64,000 nt of DNA from an uncultured Celeribacter sp. (GTDB lineage Bacteria; Pseudomonadota; Alphaproteobacteria; Rhodobacterales; Rhodobacteraceae). Under the pieces are notes generated by a model. The model searched no databases. It was not told the DNA's origin and saw nothing but the letters and a program-made list of their open reading frames with translations. The position numbers and the translations under genes were made by a program. Where the stretch lies: contig NZ_OY781106.1 of NCBI RefSeq assembly GCF_963676475.1, positions 2,294,001 through 2,358,000 on the forward strand, in the 5' to 3' direction. This document shows, piece after piece, positions 53,372-62,893 of this stretch. How positions within the stretch are numbered: the stretch's first letter is position 1; every line of letters begins with the position of its first letter.

Positions 53372-55612
53372 GTGACCGAGGAACAGAAGAAAAAGCTTGA
53401 GCAAAAGCTCTGGGACATTGCGAATGAACTGCGTGGCCGGATGGATGCGGATGAGTTCCGCGATTACATCCTCGGGTTCATTTTCTACAAATACCTGTCC
53501 GAACGCCTGCACATCTACGTCGATCAGGAGCTTCTCAAATCCGAAGGTCTTGCCTTCGCTTCGCTCGACGAAACCGACCCGGTCCACAAAGGCATTCTTG
53601 GGGCCGTGCAGGAAAACTGCATCGACAGCCTCGGCTATTACCTGCGCCCGCGCGAGCTGTTCTCGGAAGTCGCCAAACGTGGGGCGGAGCCGGGCAGCTT
53701 CATCCTTGCCGATCTCTCCGACACGCTGAACAACATCCAGAAATCCACCATGGGCAACGAGTCCGAGGAGGATTTCGTCAACCTGTTCGAAGACCTCGAT
53801 CTGAACTCCAGCAAGCTGGGCCGCAGCAACGAGGCGCGCAACACGCTGATTTCCAAGGTGCTGGCCCATCTGGAAGCTATCGACTTCGAACTGACCAACT
53901 CGAATTCGGACGTTCTGGGCGATGCCTATGAATTCCTGATCGGCAAATTCGCATCCGGCGCGGGCAAGAAAGCGGGCGAATTCTATACCCCGCAACAGGT
54001 CTCGACCGTTCTGGCCAAGATCGTGACCAGCGGCAAGGCACGGCTGCGCTCGGTCTATGACCCGACCTGCGGCTCGGCCTCGCTGTTGCTGCGCGTGGCG
54101 CGGGAACTGGGTTACAAGAGATCCAACAAATCCGTGGGCGAGTTTGTCGGGCAGGAGTTGAACCGCACCACCTATAACCTCGCGCGGATGAACATGATCC
54201 TGCACGGGGTGCATTACCTCGATTTTGATATCCAGCAGGAAGATACGCTGGAACACCCCCAACATATGGGTCAGACGTTTGAGGCCATTGTCGCCAACCC
54301 GCCGTTTTCGGCCAAATGGTCGGCCAACAAGATTTTCGAAAGCGACGACCGCTTCGCCGAATACGGTCGCCTCGCGCCCGCGTCCAAGGCCGACTTCGCC
54401 TTTGTCCAGCATATGCTGCATCATCTGGACGAGGACGGCACCATGGCGGTGATCCTGCCGCATGGTGTGCTGTTCCGGGGCGGGGCCGAAGGAGTGATCC
54501 GCAAATTTCTGATCCGGCGCAACTGGTTGGATGCGGTGATCGGCCTGCCCGCGAACATCTTTTATGGCACGGGTATTCCCACCTGCATTCTGGTGTTGAA
54601 GAAATGCAAGGAAACCGAGGACGTGCTGTTCGTCGATGCCTCGACCTGTTTCCAGAAGGGCAAGAACCAGAACTGGCTGGGCGAAGAAGACGTGAACCGC
54701 ATCGTTGAGGCCTATCGGACCCGTGCCGAGGAAGACCGGTTCAGCCACAGGGCACTATTGGCAGAAATTGAAGAGAACGATTTCAACCTGAACATCCCAC
54801 GCTATGTCGACACGTTCGAGCCTGAGCCGGAGGTTGATTTGGAAGAGGTGACTCGCAACGCTGAAATCCTTGGCCAGGTAATTCGAAAGATCGATGCGAA
54901 ACTAGCTGAAATCTCTGACGATCTAGGTACAGGGTTCCCAAACACTGCAAACGTTCCGCTCTTAGAAGACTACAAGCGCGGGCTGATGCAGCGACTGTTT
55001 TCGCGCGAGCTGCGCTTTACCCGAGACGACGGCAGCGCTTTTCCAGATTGGGAAGAGCGGAAACTAGGGGAGATCGCTACCTTCTTCAAAGGCAAGGGAA
55101 TCTCAAAGTCTGATATTGTCGAAGGCGGTGCGCTGCCATGCATCCGATATGGCGAAATTTACACCCATTATCGTGAGCGCATTACCGAAGTAATTTCCTT
55201 TACAGACGAAGACCCCGCCAGCCTGTTCCTGAGCGAAATCGGGGACGTCATAATTCCTGCGTCTGGGGAAGACCGCATGGACATGGCCCGCGCTTGCTGC
55301 GTGGCAATCGCCGGTGTTGCTTTGGGGGGAGACATTAATGTTCTTCGGTCACCGATCAATGGTGACTATTTAGCCTACTACCTCAACAATGCACGTCGCC
55401 GAGAGATTGCGAACCTAGGTCAAGGCAACTCCGTTGTTCATCTTTATCCTTCGCAGCTTAGAACGTTGACTGTGGCACTCCCCCACCCCGACGAGCAGCA
55501 CAAAATCGCAGCCGCCCTCTCCACGCTCGACACCAAAATTGACGCCCTGTCGCAAAAGATTTCTGAAATGGAGGCCTTCAAGAAGGGCCTTCTGCAAAAG
55601 CTGTTCGTTTAA
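53372..55612 (+). CDS. Type I restriction-modification: HsdM methylase fused to half of an HsdS specificity subunit
   Basis: One continuous frame of 746 residues. Residues 1-515 are an HsdM-type adenine methylase: an N-terminal helical domain, S-adenosylmethionine motif I 'DPTCGSASLLL' (about 230) and catalytic 'NPPF' (about 309). From about residue 525 the sequence is HsdS: a central conserved-type linker 'LLEDYKRGLMQRLFSRELRF' (530), one target recognition domain (about 560-700) and the distal conserved helix 'AFKKGLLQKLF' at the end. HsdS normally has two target domains; only one is here, with no separate hsdS gene. hsdR follows 35 bases later. Confidence 0.88.
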   Translation: MTEEQKKKLEQKLWDIANELRGRMDADEFRDYILGFIFYKYLSERLHIYVDQELLKSEGLAFASLDETDPVHKGILGAVQENCIDSLGYYLRPRELFSEVAKRGAEPGSFILADLSDTLNNIQKSTMGNESEEDFVNLFEDLDLNSSKLGRSNEARNTLISKVLAHLEAIDFELTNSNSDVLGDAYEFLIGKFASGAGKKAGEFYTPQQVSTVLAKIVTSGKARLRSVYDPTCGSASLLLRVARELGYKRSNKSVGEFVGQELNRTTYNLARMNMILHGVHYLDFDIQQEDTLEHPQHMGQTFEAIVANPPFSAKWSANKIFESDDRFAEYGRLAPASKADFAFVQHMLHHLDEDGTMAVILPHGVLFRGGAEGVIRKFLIRRNWLDAVIGLPANIFYGTGIPTCILVLKKCKETEDVLFVDASTCFQKGKNQNWLGEEDVNRIVEAYRTRAEEDRFSHRALLAEIEENDFNLNIPRYVDTFEPEPEVDLEEVTRNAEILGQVIRKIDAKLAEISDDLGTGFPNTANVPLLEDYKRGLMQRLFSRELRFTRDDGSAFPDWEERKLGEIATFFKGKGISKSDIVEGGALPCIRYGEIYTHYRERITEVISFTDEDPASLFLSEIGDVIIPASGEDRMDMARACCVAIAGVALGGDINVLRSPINGDYLAYYLNNARRREIANLGQGNSVVHLYPSQLRTLTVALPHPDEQHKIAAALSTLDTKIDALSQKISEMEAFKKGLLQKLFV

Positions 55613-55647
55613 GGTTTGCCCCAGTAAGATTTGCCCCAGAGGTTGTC

Positions 55648-58524
55648 ATGAATACCCAATCCGAAGCCCAGTTAGAGGCCGCCCTGATCCAGCGTCTGAA
55701 CGATCTGGGTTGGGCCTCGGTCGCAATCCCCGACAATGCCGCGCTTGAGGCCAATCTGCGGGCGCAGCTTGAGGCGCATAACGGGCTGCAATTCTCGGAC
55801 GGGGAATTCCGCACCATCCTGAACCATCTGGGCAAGGGCTCGACCTTCGAGAAGGCCAAGACGCTGCGCGACCGCATGGCGCTGCAACGCGACGATGGCA
55901 CCACCGCTTATGTGCAGTTCTTCAACGGGCGTGAATGGTGCCGCAACCGCTATCAGGTGACGCATCAGATCACGCAGGAGGGGCATTACAAGACCCGCTA
56001 TGACGTGACGCTGCTGGTGAACGGGTTGCCGTTGATCCAGATCGAGCTGAAGCGGCGCGGGATCGAGTTGAAAGAGGCTTTCAACCAGATCAACCGCTAT
56101 CACCGCCACAGCTTTGGCGCGGGCAATGCGCTGTTCCAATATGTGCAGCTTTTCGTGATCTCGAACGGGGTGAACACGAAATACTATGCCAACAACCGGC
56201 ATCAGGATTTCAAGCAGACGTTCTTCTGGGCCGATGAGGACAACACGCCGATCACCCGGCTGGAGGCCTTTGCCGACGCCTTCCTTGAGAAGTGTTTCGT
56301 GTCCAAGATGATCGCGAAATACGTGGTCCTGCACGAAAGCGATCAGGTGCTGATGGTGCTGCGGCCCTACCAGTATTACGCCGTCGAGCGGATCCTCGAC
56401 CGGGTGATGAAGGGGCGCAAGAACGGCTATATCTGGCACACGACCGGCTCGGGCAAGACGTTGACCAGTTTCAAGGCCAGTCAGGTGATCGTCGAAAACC
56501 CGAAGGTCGCCAAGGTCGTGTTTGTCGTGGACAGGGCCGATCTGGATTACCAGACGACGAAGGAATTCAACTATTTCTCGCCCGGCTCGGTCGACGGCAC
56601 CGACAATACCACGGCGCTGGTGGATCAGATGGCCGATCCCGACACCAAGCTGGTGGTGACCACGATCCAGAAGCTGAACACGGCCATCACCCGCGAACGC
56701 CACGCAGCGGCGATGGAGGCGCTGAAGGATGAGCGGATCGTATTCGTGTTCGACGAATGCCACCGCAGCCAGTTCGGCGACACCCACAAGAATATCGTAG
56801 CGTTCTTCTCCAAGGCGCAGATGTTCGGTTTCACAGGCACGCCGATCCTGAAAGAAAACGCCATTGGCAAGCGGACGACCGCGAACCTGTTCGAGGAATG
56901 CCTGCACCGCTATGTCATCACGGACGCCATCCGAGATGAGAACGTGCTGCGGTTTTCGGTCGAGTACTGGGGCAAGCTCCGCCGCAAGGACGGGACGTTC
57001 ATCGGCGACGAAGAGGTTTCCGGTCTCGATCTAAAGGAGTTTTTCGAGAGCGACAAACGGATCGACGGTGTGGTCGACTGGATCATCGAGAACCACGACC
57101 GCAAGACGCATAACCGCGACTTCTCGGCCATCATGTGTGTTGGTTCCGTCGATGCGCTGACCAAGACCTATGAGGCGTTTCAGCGCAAGAAGAGCGAGGG
57201 CCAACATGACCTGAAGGTCGCCACGATTTTCACCTTCGCGGCCAATGAAGAAGACGAGGACGCCAACGGATTGATTGGCGAGCCGGATGTCACGGGCGGC
57301 CCCGTCAGTGCCGCCACCCAGCACAGCCGGGACAAGCTGGCTGGCTATGTGGCCGATTACAACGCGATGTTCGGCACCAACAACAGCGTGAAGGACGGAA
57401 AGGCCTTTTACGTCTACTACAAGGCGCTGGCGAAGCGCATGAAATGGCGTGACCGGAAGGATTTCATCGAAGGCCAAGGCATCGACATCCTGCTGGTCGT
57501 CAACATGTTCCTTACCGGCTTCGACGCCAAGACCTGCAACACCCTCTATGTCGACAAAAACCTGCGCTATCATGGGCTGATTCAAGCATTTTCCCGCACG
57601 AACCGGATCCTCGGGCAAAAGAAATCGCAGGGCAATATTGTCTGCTTCCGCAACCTGAAGGCCAAGGTGGACGAGGCCATCGCGCTGTTCTCCAACAAGG
57701 ATGCCGACGAGACAATCCTGATCGCGCCCTACCAAGAGTATGTTGACCGCTTCAACGAGGCGGCGATGGAATTGCTCAAGATTGCTCCGACGCCGTCAGC
57801 TGTGGACAAGCTGGTTTCAGAGGACGACATTCTCGCCTTCGTACGCGCCTTCCGCGAGCTGATCCGCATCCGCAACATTCTGACCAGTTTCACCGAGTTC
57901 AGCGATGACGACCTATCTCTGGATGCGCAGCGCTTCGAGGACTTCAAGAGCAAGTATCTGGATATCCATGACCGCATGAAATCGGATCGAGATGACGATC
58001 AGAAGGCCTCCATTCTCAATGAGGTCGACTTCGAGCTTGAGTTGATCCGGCGAGACAACATCAACGTCGCCTATATCCTGGCCTTGCTGGCCTCTGTCGT
58101 CGCGGAGCAACGGGAAGCCGAGGACGCGCAGGATACTGCGAGCAAGACCAAGACCATTCTCGATTTGCTCGGGTCAGAGCCCCGCCTGCGCAGCAAGCGC
58201 GAGCTGATTGAAGAGTTCATCACGGCCTACCTGCCGACCATGAAAAGTGCCGAACAAACAACTGCGACGTTCGAAGAGTTCTGGGCAGAAAAGCGCGAAG
58301 CGGCGTTCCAAACCATTTGCACAGAAGAAAAGCTGGATCGTGAGGGGTTCGCCGGATTGCTGGAAGCGTATCAGTTTTCCGGCAAGCGCCCGCTGACCGA
58401 TGAGGTGATTGCGATCATGATCGAAGTACCGGGCATTCTTCAACGCAAGCCCTCTGCTGAGCGCGTCGTCACACGGATGGTGGACTTGCTCGAAACCTTC
58501 GATGAGGGAATGGGTGATATTTAG
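55648..58524 (+). CDS. hsdR: Type I restriction endonuclease subunit R
   Basis: This 958-residue HsdR has an N-terminal nuclease with 'LPLIQIELKRRG' (the PD-ExK Glu and Lys, about residue 130), then superfamily 2 motor motifs: Walker A 'TTGSGKTLTS' (about 265), 'VFDECHRSQFGD' (about 369) and 'GFTGTPI'. 'LTGFDAKTCNTLYVDK' and 'QAFSRTNRI' are later motor motifs, and a helical C-terminus binds the methylase core. The frame is intact. With the HsdM-HsdS fusion it would form a complete restriction enzyme. Confidence 0.93.
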   Translation: MNTQSEAQLEAALIQRLNDLGWASVAIPDNAALEANLRAQLEAHNGLQFSDGEFRTILNHLGKGSTFEKAKTLRDRMALQRDDGTTAYVQFFNGREWCRNRYQVTHQITQEGHYKTRYDVTLLVNGLPLIQIELKRRGIELKEAFNQINRYHRHSFGAGNALFQYVQLFVISNGVNTKYYANNRHQDFKQTFFWADEDNTPITRLEAFADAFLEKCFVSKMIAKYVVLHESDQVLMVLRPYQYYAVERILDRVMKGRKNGYIWHTTGSGKTLTSFKASQVIVENPKVAKVVFVVDRADLDYQTTKEFNYFSPGSVDGTDNTTALVDQMADPDTKLVVTTIQKLNTAITRERHAAAMEALKDERIVFVFDECHRSQFGDTHKNIVAFFSKAQMFGFTGTPILKENAIGKRTTANLFEECLHRYVITDAIRDENVLRFSVEYWGKLRRKDGTFIGDEEVSGLDLKEFFESDKRIDGVVDWIIENHDRKTHNRDFSAIMCVGSVDALTKTYEAFQRKKSEGQHDLKVATIFTFAANEEDEDANGLIGEPDVTGGPVSAATQHSRDKLAGYVADYNAMFGTNNSVKDGKAFYVYYKALAKRMKWRDRKDFIEGQGIDILLVVNMFLTGFDAKTCNTLYVDKNLRYHGLIQAFSRTNRILGQKKSQGNIVCFRNLKAKVDEAIALFSNKDADETILIAPYQEYVDRFNEAAMELLKIAPTPSAVDKLVSEDDILAFVRAFRELIRIRNILTSFTEFSDDDLSLDAQRFEDFKSKYLDIHDRMKSDRDDDQKASILNEVDFELELIRRDNINVAYILALLASVVAEQREAEDAQDTASKTKTILDLLGSEPRLRSKRELIEEFITAYLPTMKSAEQTTATFEEFWAEKREAAFQTICTEEKLDREGFAGLLEAYQFSGKRPLTDEVIAIMIEVPGILQRKPSAERVVTRMVDLLETFDEGMGDI

Positions 58525-58560
58525 GGCGTGGAGTTTCTCAACTCGACTACAACGGCGGAC

Positions 58561-58596
58561 TGCGGACATTCGCTGCAAGGATCACGAATGTCCGCA
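58561..58596 (+). repeat. 12-base perfect inverted repeat after hsdR
   Basis: TGCGGACATTCG (58561-58572) is repeated inverted as CGAATGTCCGCA (58585-58596) around a 12-base loop. It lies 37 bases after the hsdR stop, between convergent operons. No T run follows on either strand, so an intrinsic terminator is uncertain. It may be an intergenic palindrome family or an end of the transferred restriction module. Confidence 0.7.
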
Positions 58597-58644
58597 AAGC
58601 ATGAAACGCTGACGTTTCGCTCTCGAGACCTGTCGGACGTCACC

Positions 58645-59712
58645 TCAGCCCTTTCGACCGGCCTCAGCCGTCAGAGCGGTCAACCTGTAAAACCCATGCG
58701 CCATTTTGGTGAAGGGCGTGAGCAGGAAGAACGCGAGAACGGCGCCGAGATGGATCGCAAGGAGGGTCGGCATGACCGTCGTTTGACCCAGCGCGTAGAG
58801 TGCAAGTCCACTGAAGCCGACAAAGCCCAGCAATCCGACAAAGGCCACCTCTCCGCCAAAGGCGGCAGTTGCGCCCAAGGACCGGTCCGAACGCAGCTTC
58901 AGGCGGATCATCTCGATGCAGCCCACCACAAGCAAAAGACCGCCGGAAACGCCCAGAATTTTGGGCAGCGACAAAAGCCCATAGGGCGCGGGCATGTCGA
59001 ACACGTAGTGCATCACGGTCGCGACACTGGTGGAGGCAAAACACAACAGAAAGCCGTACATCACCGCCTGATGCACCGCGCGCCGGGCGTGGGTAAAGCG
59101 GTCCTCATCCTCGAAATTGCAGCCGTCGCCGTGCCCGCCCTTGAGGTCCTTCATATTGGCTGCCTGCCGGAACGCTTCGAACAGATGCGCGGGACGGAAG
59201 GGACCGGCCCCGATGTGCCGCCAGTAGCGGCGCAAGCTGACCGCGATACTGAACAGCGGGAACAGGAAAGCCGGCAGGAAGATCGCCACCATCGCATTGT
59301 GCGAAAGAACGGCATAGAATCCCTCGCCGCCGGCAGAACTCAGGGCGCGAGCGGCCCAGAACAACAGGGCAAACCCGATGACGGCCGCGATGGCAATCAG
59401 CACACCGTTTTTCTGAAACGCCTTCCCTGCGGCGCGGGGAAAGGCAAGCTCCTCCCAGCTGTCCTGGCGCACGTTCGCCAGCGCCTGCGGGAGATTGAGA
59501 TCGAATTCATGCGGGGCGGTGTATTGGCAAGCGTAGTAGCAGCCCCGGCAATTGTGACAGAGGTTCGCCAGTTGCGTCAGATCCCCATCGCTGAACGCGC
59601 GTTCGGCGTGCAGGGCGGGGAAGACGGAACAATAGCCCTCGCAATAACGACAGGCGTTGCAAATCTCGGCCTGACGGCGGGCCTCTTCCAGAAAATCAGT
59701 TTGCATTTGCAT
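58645..59712 (-). CDS. tcuB: Tricarballylate utilisation iron-sulfur membrane protein TcuB
   Basis: This protein of 355 residues from the ATG at 59712 has two 4Fe-4S motifs near the N-terminus, 'CNACRYCEGYC' and 'CHNCRGCYYAC'. Six or so membrane helices follow (for example 'AAVIGFALLFWAARAL', 'AIFLPAFLFPLFSIAV') with histidines that may hold heme. TcuB re-oxidises the flavin of TcuA and passes electrons to the quinone pool. It overlaps the end of tcuA, as in other tcu operons. A start at 59757 is possible but would extend further into tcuA. Confidence 0.88.
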   Translation of the reverse strand: MQMQTDFLEEARRQAEICNACRYCEGYCSVFPALHAERAFSDGDLTQLANLCHNCRGCYYACQYTAPHEFDLNLPQALANVRQDSWEELAFPRAAGKAFQKNGVLIAIAAVIGFALLFWAARALSSAGGEGFYAVLSHNAMVAIFLPAFLFPLFSIAVSLRRYWRHIGAGPFRPAHLFEAFRQAANMKDLKGGHGDGCNFEDEDRFTHARRAVHQAVMYGFLLCFASTSVATVMHYVFDMPAPYGLLSLPKILGVSGGLLLVVGCIEMIRLKLRSDRSLGATAAFGGEVAFVGLLGFVGFSGLALYALGQTTVMPTLLAIHLGAVLAFFLLTPFTKMAHGFYRLTALTAEAGRKG

Positions 59713-61084
59713 GGGCCGCGGCCTCCTTGCCTGCGATGCGTCCAAAGACGGTTCCAATGGTCATGCCGAAGCCGGCGAGATAGCCTTGGCCGAGGATCGA
59801 CCCGGCCATGGTTTCGCCCGCCGCCCAGAGGTTTGTGACAGGGCGGTTGCCGATGGAGCATTGTGCATGCTCGTCGACCTTCAGGCCGAGATAGGTAAAC
59901 GTCACGCCGGTGCGCAACGAATAGCCGTAGAACGGCGGTTCAGTGATCGGGCGGGCCCAGTTCGTCTTGGCCGGGGTGAGGCCCGTGGTGGTGACGCCAT
60001 CGAGTTCGGTCGGGTGAAAGTTGGAGGTATCGCCGCAGGCATCGTTGAACTCACTCACGGTTTGCACCAGCGCGTCGGCGGGCAAGCCCATCTTGTCGGC
60101 CAGTTCCTCCAGCGTGTCCGCCTTGATCGGCGGGAAAACAGACGGCATGAACAGTTCCAGCGACTTGGCGTCGATGATCACGTATCCCACCTGATCGGGC
60201 TGCGCCGCGACGAGGCGCCCCCAGATGGCGTAGCGCTTGGGCCAAACGTCCTCACCCTCGTCGTAAAAGCGCTGCGCGTCCTTGTTCACGACAATGGAAA
60301 ACGGCACGCAATCCAGTCGCGTGACGATGCCACCGTCGAATTTCGGCGCGCGCCCGTCGATGGCGACGGCGTGACACTGGGTCGGGTCGCCGACCTGTTC
60401 GATCCCCTGATCCAGAAGATCGGCCAGAACGACCCCGCGGTTATAGGGCGTGCCCCGGATCAGGAAATTCTTTGCCGCCGGTCCCCAGGCACGGGCAAGC
60501 CAGTCGGTATCGGCCTGAAAGCCGCCAGAGGCAACGACCACGGATTTCGGCGCGATCGTATGCGTCTGACCGTTCTGAGTGTAGTCGATGCGGGTGACGC
60601 GATCCTCGTCCAGTTCCAGATGCGTGACGGCGGCCTCGTATTCGACCTGCACACCCAGCTTTTCAGCCGTGCGATAATAGGCGTTCACAAGGCTTTTGCC
60701 ACCACCAAGGAAAAAGGCATTCGTCCGCGCAAGTGACAGCGTCCCCGAGAGCGACGGCTGAAAGCGGACGCCGTGTTCTTCCATCCACGGCAGGCATTCT
60801 TCGGACGTACGGATGGCCAATCGCGCCAACCCTTCGTCGGTCTTGCCGCCAGTGACCTTCATCAGGTCGGCAAGGTATTCCTCTTCGGTGTAGCTGTCGA
60901 CCAGCGGGCCGAGCGGGCCATGGTGCATACAGCGAAAGTTGCGGGTGTGGCGGGAGTTGCCGCCGCGATAGGATTTGGGCGCGGTCTCGAGGATCAGGAC
61001 GCGCGCACCGGCCTCGGCGGCTGTGATGGCCGCGCAAAGCGCCGCGTTTCCGCCGCCGATAATGGCGATGTCGGGAGAGGTCAA
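59696..61084 (-). CDS. tcuA: FAD-dependent tricarballylate dehydrogenase TcuA
   Basis: This 462-residue flavoprotein has the dinucleotide motif 'IIGGGNAALCAAITAAEAGARVLILE' and the fumarate reductase/succinate dehydrogenase fold: 'SRHTRNFRCMHHG', 'VVVASGGFQADTDWLAR' and a C-terminal 'NLWAAGETMAGSILGQGYLAGFGMTIGTVFGRIAGKEA'. TcuA oxidises tricarballylate to cis-aconitate. With no tcuC-type transporter next door the substrate could be a related tricarboxylate. It overlaps the GntR gene by 4 bases. Confidence 0.88.
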   Translation of the reverse strand: MTSPDIAIIGGGNAALCAAITAAEAGARVLILETAPKSYRGGNSRHTRNFRCMHHGPLGPLVDSYTEEEYLADLMKVTGGKTDEGLARLAIRTSEECLPWMEEHGVRFQPSLSGTLSLARTNAFFLGGGKSLVNAYYRTAEKLGVQVEYEAAVTHLELDEDRVTRIDYTQNGQTHTIAPKSVVVASGGFQADTDWLARAWGPAAKNFLIRGTPYNRGVVLADLLDQGIEQVGDPTQCHAVAIDGRAPKFDGGIVTRLDCVPFSIVVNKDAQRFYDEGEDVWPKRYAIWGRLVAAQPDQVGYVIIDAKSLELFMPSVFPPIKADTLEELADKMGLPADALVQTVSEFNDACGDTSNFHPTELDGVTTTGLTPAKTNWARPITEPPFYGYSLRTGVTFTYLGLKVDEHAQCSIGNRPVTNLWAAGETMAGSILGQGYLAGFGMTIGTVFGRIAGKEAAAHANAN

Positions 61085-61758
61085 AGCAAGTCTCCATCGT
61101 AGCTAGGGGGGGTGTGGCTGCTGGCGCGCAGGTCGCGCACACGAACCCGCTGGGCGGCCTCGATATGTGCCCGCATGGCGGCTTCCGCCAATGTGCCATC
61201 GCGCGCCTTGATCGCGTCGAGAATGCCGAAATGTTCTTCAACGGCCTTCGTGGCGCGGTCTGGTTCGGTCAGGGTTGTTGGACCAAGGATCATCAACGCC
61301 TTTTGCAACGCGTGGATGGATCGGGTGAGAAAGCGGTTCTTGGCCGCGTCCAGCAAGGCCGCGTGGAATTGCCGGTTCAGGATAAAGGCTTCGGGTGCAT
61401 TCCCCAATGCGGCCATCTGCTGATTCATCTCGAAAAGTTCTTCGATTTCGATGTCCGAGGCGGCGCGGGCGGCGAGCCGCGCAGCGGTGCCTTCGAGGAC
61501 GGCGCGCATCTCGTAGAGTTCCATGACCTCGGCGTAATCGAGCCTGCGGATCGTGGCGCCCTGGCGCGGGACGTGGGTGACGATCCCGTCGGCCTCGAGC
61601 TGGCGGATGGCCTCCCGAACGGGGGTGCGCGACACACCGAGCCGCTCCGCCAGTTCGGTTTCACGCAGTCGGTCTCCGGGGTTGAGCCGCCCTTCGCGCA
61701 GTTCGGTCAGCAGGCGCAGATAAGTACCATTGCCCTGTGGGGCGCTGTCGTCGTCCAT
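61081..61758 (-). CDS. GntR family (FadR subfamily) regulator of the tcu locus
   Basis: This 225-residue regulator has an N-terminal winged HTH ('LRETELAERLGVSRTPVREAIRQLEADGIVTHVPRQGA') and a C-terminal all-helical FCD domain ('ELYEMRAVLEGTAARLAARA', 'NRQFHAALLDAAKNRFL', 'EEHFGILDAIKARDG'), where Asp/His residues usually bind metal and a carboxylate ligand. It is the first gene of the tcuBA operon. A perfect palindrome sits 24 bases upstream of its start. A tricarboxylate effector is plausible. Salmonella uses a LysR-type TcuR instead. Confidence 0.9.
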   Translation of the reverse strand: MDDDSAPQGNGTYLRLLTELREGRLNPGDRLRETELAERLGVSRTPVREAIRQLEADGIVTHVPRQGATIRRLDYAEVMELYEMRAVLEGTAARLAARAASDIEIEELFEMNQQMAALGNAPEAFILNRQFHAALLDAAKNRFLTRSIHALQKALMILGPTTLTEPDRATKAVEEHFGILDAIKARDGTLAEAAMRAHIEAAQRVRVRDLRASSHTPPSYDGDLL

Positions 61759-61781
61759 GGGTGTCGAGCCTCTGATTCAAT

Positions 61782-61803
61782 CTTGTATCCGAGTGGATAC
61801 AAG
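61782..61803. promoter_or_regulatory. Palindromic operator, probable GntR site
   Basis: CTTGTATCC (61782-61790), a 4-base spacer GAGT and GGATACAAG (61795-61803) form a perfect 9+9 palindrome. It lies between the divergent GntR-type gene and the membrane protein gene. The length and TGTATNC-type half sites are normal for FadR-subfamily operators. A single site could repress both transcripts. Confidence 0.75.
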
Positions 61804-61840
61804 TGTACACAATATACGTCAAGACGTGTAGGAGGTCGGT

Positions 61841-62893
61841 TTGCGCAAACATCTTTCTCATCCGCACGCACGTCGTGCGCTGACCTTCGGACTCGCGGCT
61901 GCGGGCACAGCACTGTTTTGGTCGCTCGGCCTGCCCTTGCCTTTCCTCTTCGGCCCCATGACCTTTTGCCTCGCGGGCGCATTGGCGCATCTGCCACTGA
62001 AAGGCTTCGGGCAGATCTCGGTCGCCGCACGCACCATCCTTGGGGTCGCGGTGGGCGCGTCGATCACGCCAGAGGTCGTGGCGCATCTGCCGCGTATGGC
62101 GCTTTCGGTGGCGCTGATCCCGATCTTCATCGCCTTGATCGCGCTTGTCGGCGTGCCGTTCTTTCGGAAGCTCTGGGGATTCGATGCGCCGACAGCCTAT
62201 TACGCCGCCATGCCCGGCGGGCTTCAGGATATGGTGATCTTCGGCACCGAGGCGGGAGGAAACCCCCGCGCACTGTCATTGATCCATGCAACAAGGGTAC
62301 TGATCATCGTGACACTCGCCCCCTTTATCCTCAGCCATTTCTACGGTGCCGCCCTGACCAATCCCATCGGTGCGCCCGTGGCCGACCTGCCGTGGTCCGA
62401 ACTGCTGATCATGGTCGCCGCTGCTATCATCGGCTGGAAAGGTGGGGAGCGGCTGGGCCTTTTCGGGGCGTCGATCCTCGGGCCGATGATTGTCACTGCG
62501 GCTTTGTCTCTCTCGGGTGTCGTGCATTTCCGCCCGCCCGCAGAGGCGATCCTGACGGCGCAGTTCTTTATCGGCTGCGGCATCGGCGTCCATTTTCTCG
62601 GCGTCACCTGGCGCGAGTTGACCCGCGTGGTCGCGGCGGGCGTCGCCTATGTGCTGGTTCTGGCGGTGCTGGCTGCCGGGTTTTCCGGGTTGGTGACGGC
62701 ACTCGGGCTGGGCGATCCAGTGCCCGCTTTTCTGGCCTTCGCGCCGGGCGGCCAGGCCGAGATGACAGTGTTGGCCATCGTCACCGGTGCGGACCTCGGC
62801 TTTGTCATCACCCACCACCTGACGCGTATCGTGATCGTGATCGTCGGTGCGCCGGTGATGGCCGGGCTTATTGCCCGTAGACGGAAGGATTGA
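61841..62893 (+). CDS. AbrB family (AmoA-like) membrane protein, putative transporter
   Basis: This 350-residue inner-membrane protein starts with TTG at 61841, with GGAGG at 61831-61835. It has about 10 helices arranged as two repeats ('PFLFGPMTFCLAGALAHLP', 'AMPGGLQDMVIFGTEAGG', then 'GASILGPMIVTAALSL' and 'FAPGGQAEMTVLAIVTGADLGFV'). The doubled 'PGGxxxM' motifs mark the AbrB/'ammonia monooxygenase' family, whose function is unproven. Divergent position from the tcu regulator suggests that it may move the tricarboxylate substrate or a product. It overlaps the convergent dehydrogenase gene by 26 bases. Confidence 0.85.
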   Translation: MRKHLSHPHARRALTFGLAAAGTALFWSLGLPLPFLFGPMTFCLAGALAHLPLKGFGQISVAARTILGVAVGASITPEVVAHLPRMALSVALIPIFIALIALVGVPFFRKLWGFDAPTAYYAAMPGGLQDMVIFGTEAGGNPRALSLIHATRVLIIVTLAPFILSHFYGAALTNPIGAPVADLPWSELLIMVAAAIIGWKGGERLGLFGASILGPMIVTAALSLSGVVHFRPPAEAILTAQFFIGCGIGVHFLGVTWRELTRVVAAGVAYVLVLAVLAAGFSGLVTALGLGDPVPAFLAFAPGGQAEMTVLAIVTGADLGFVITHHLTRIVIVIVGAPVMAGLIARRRKD

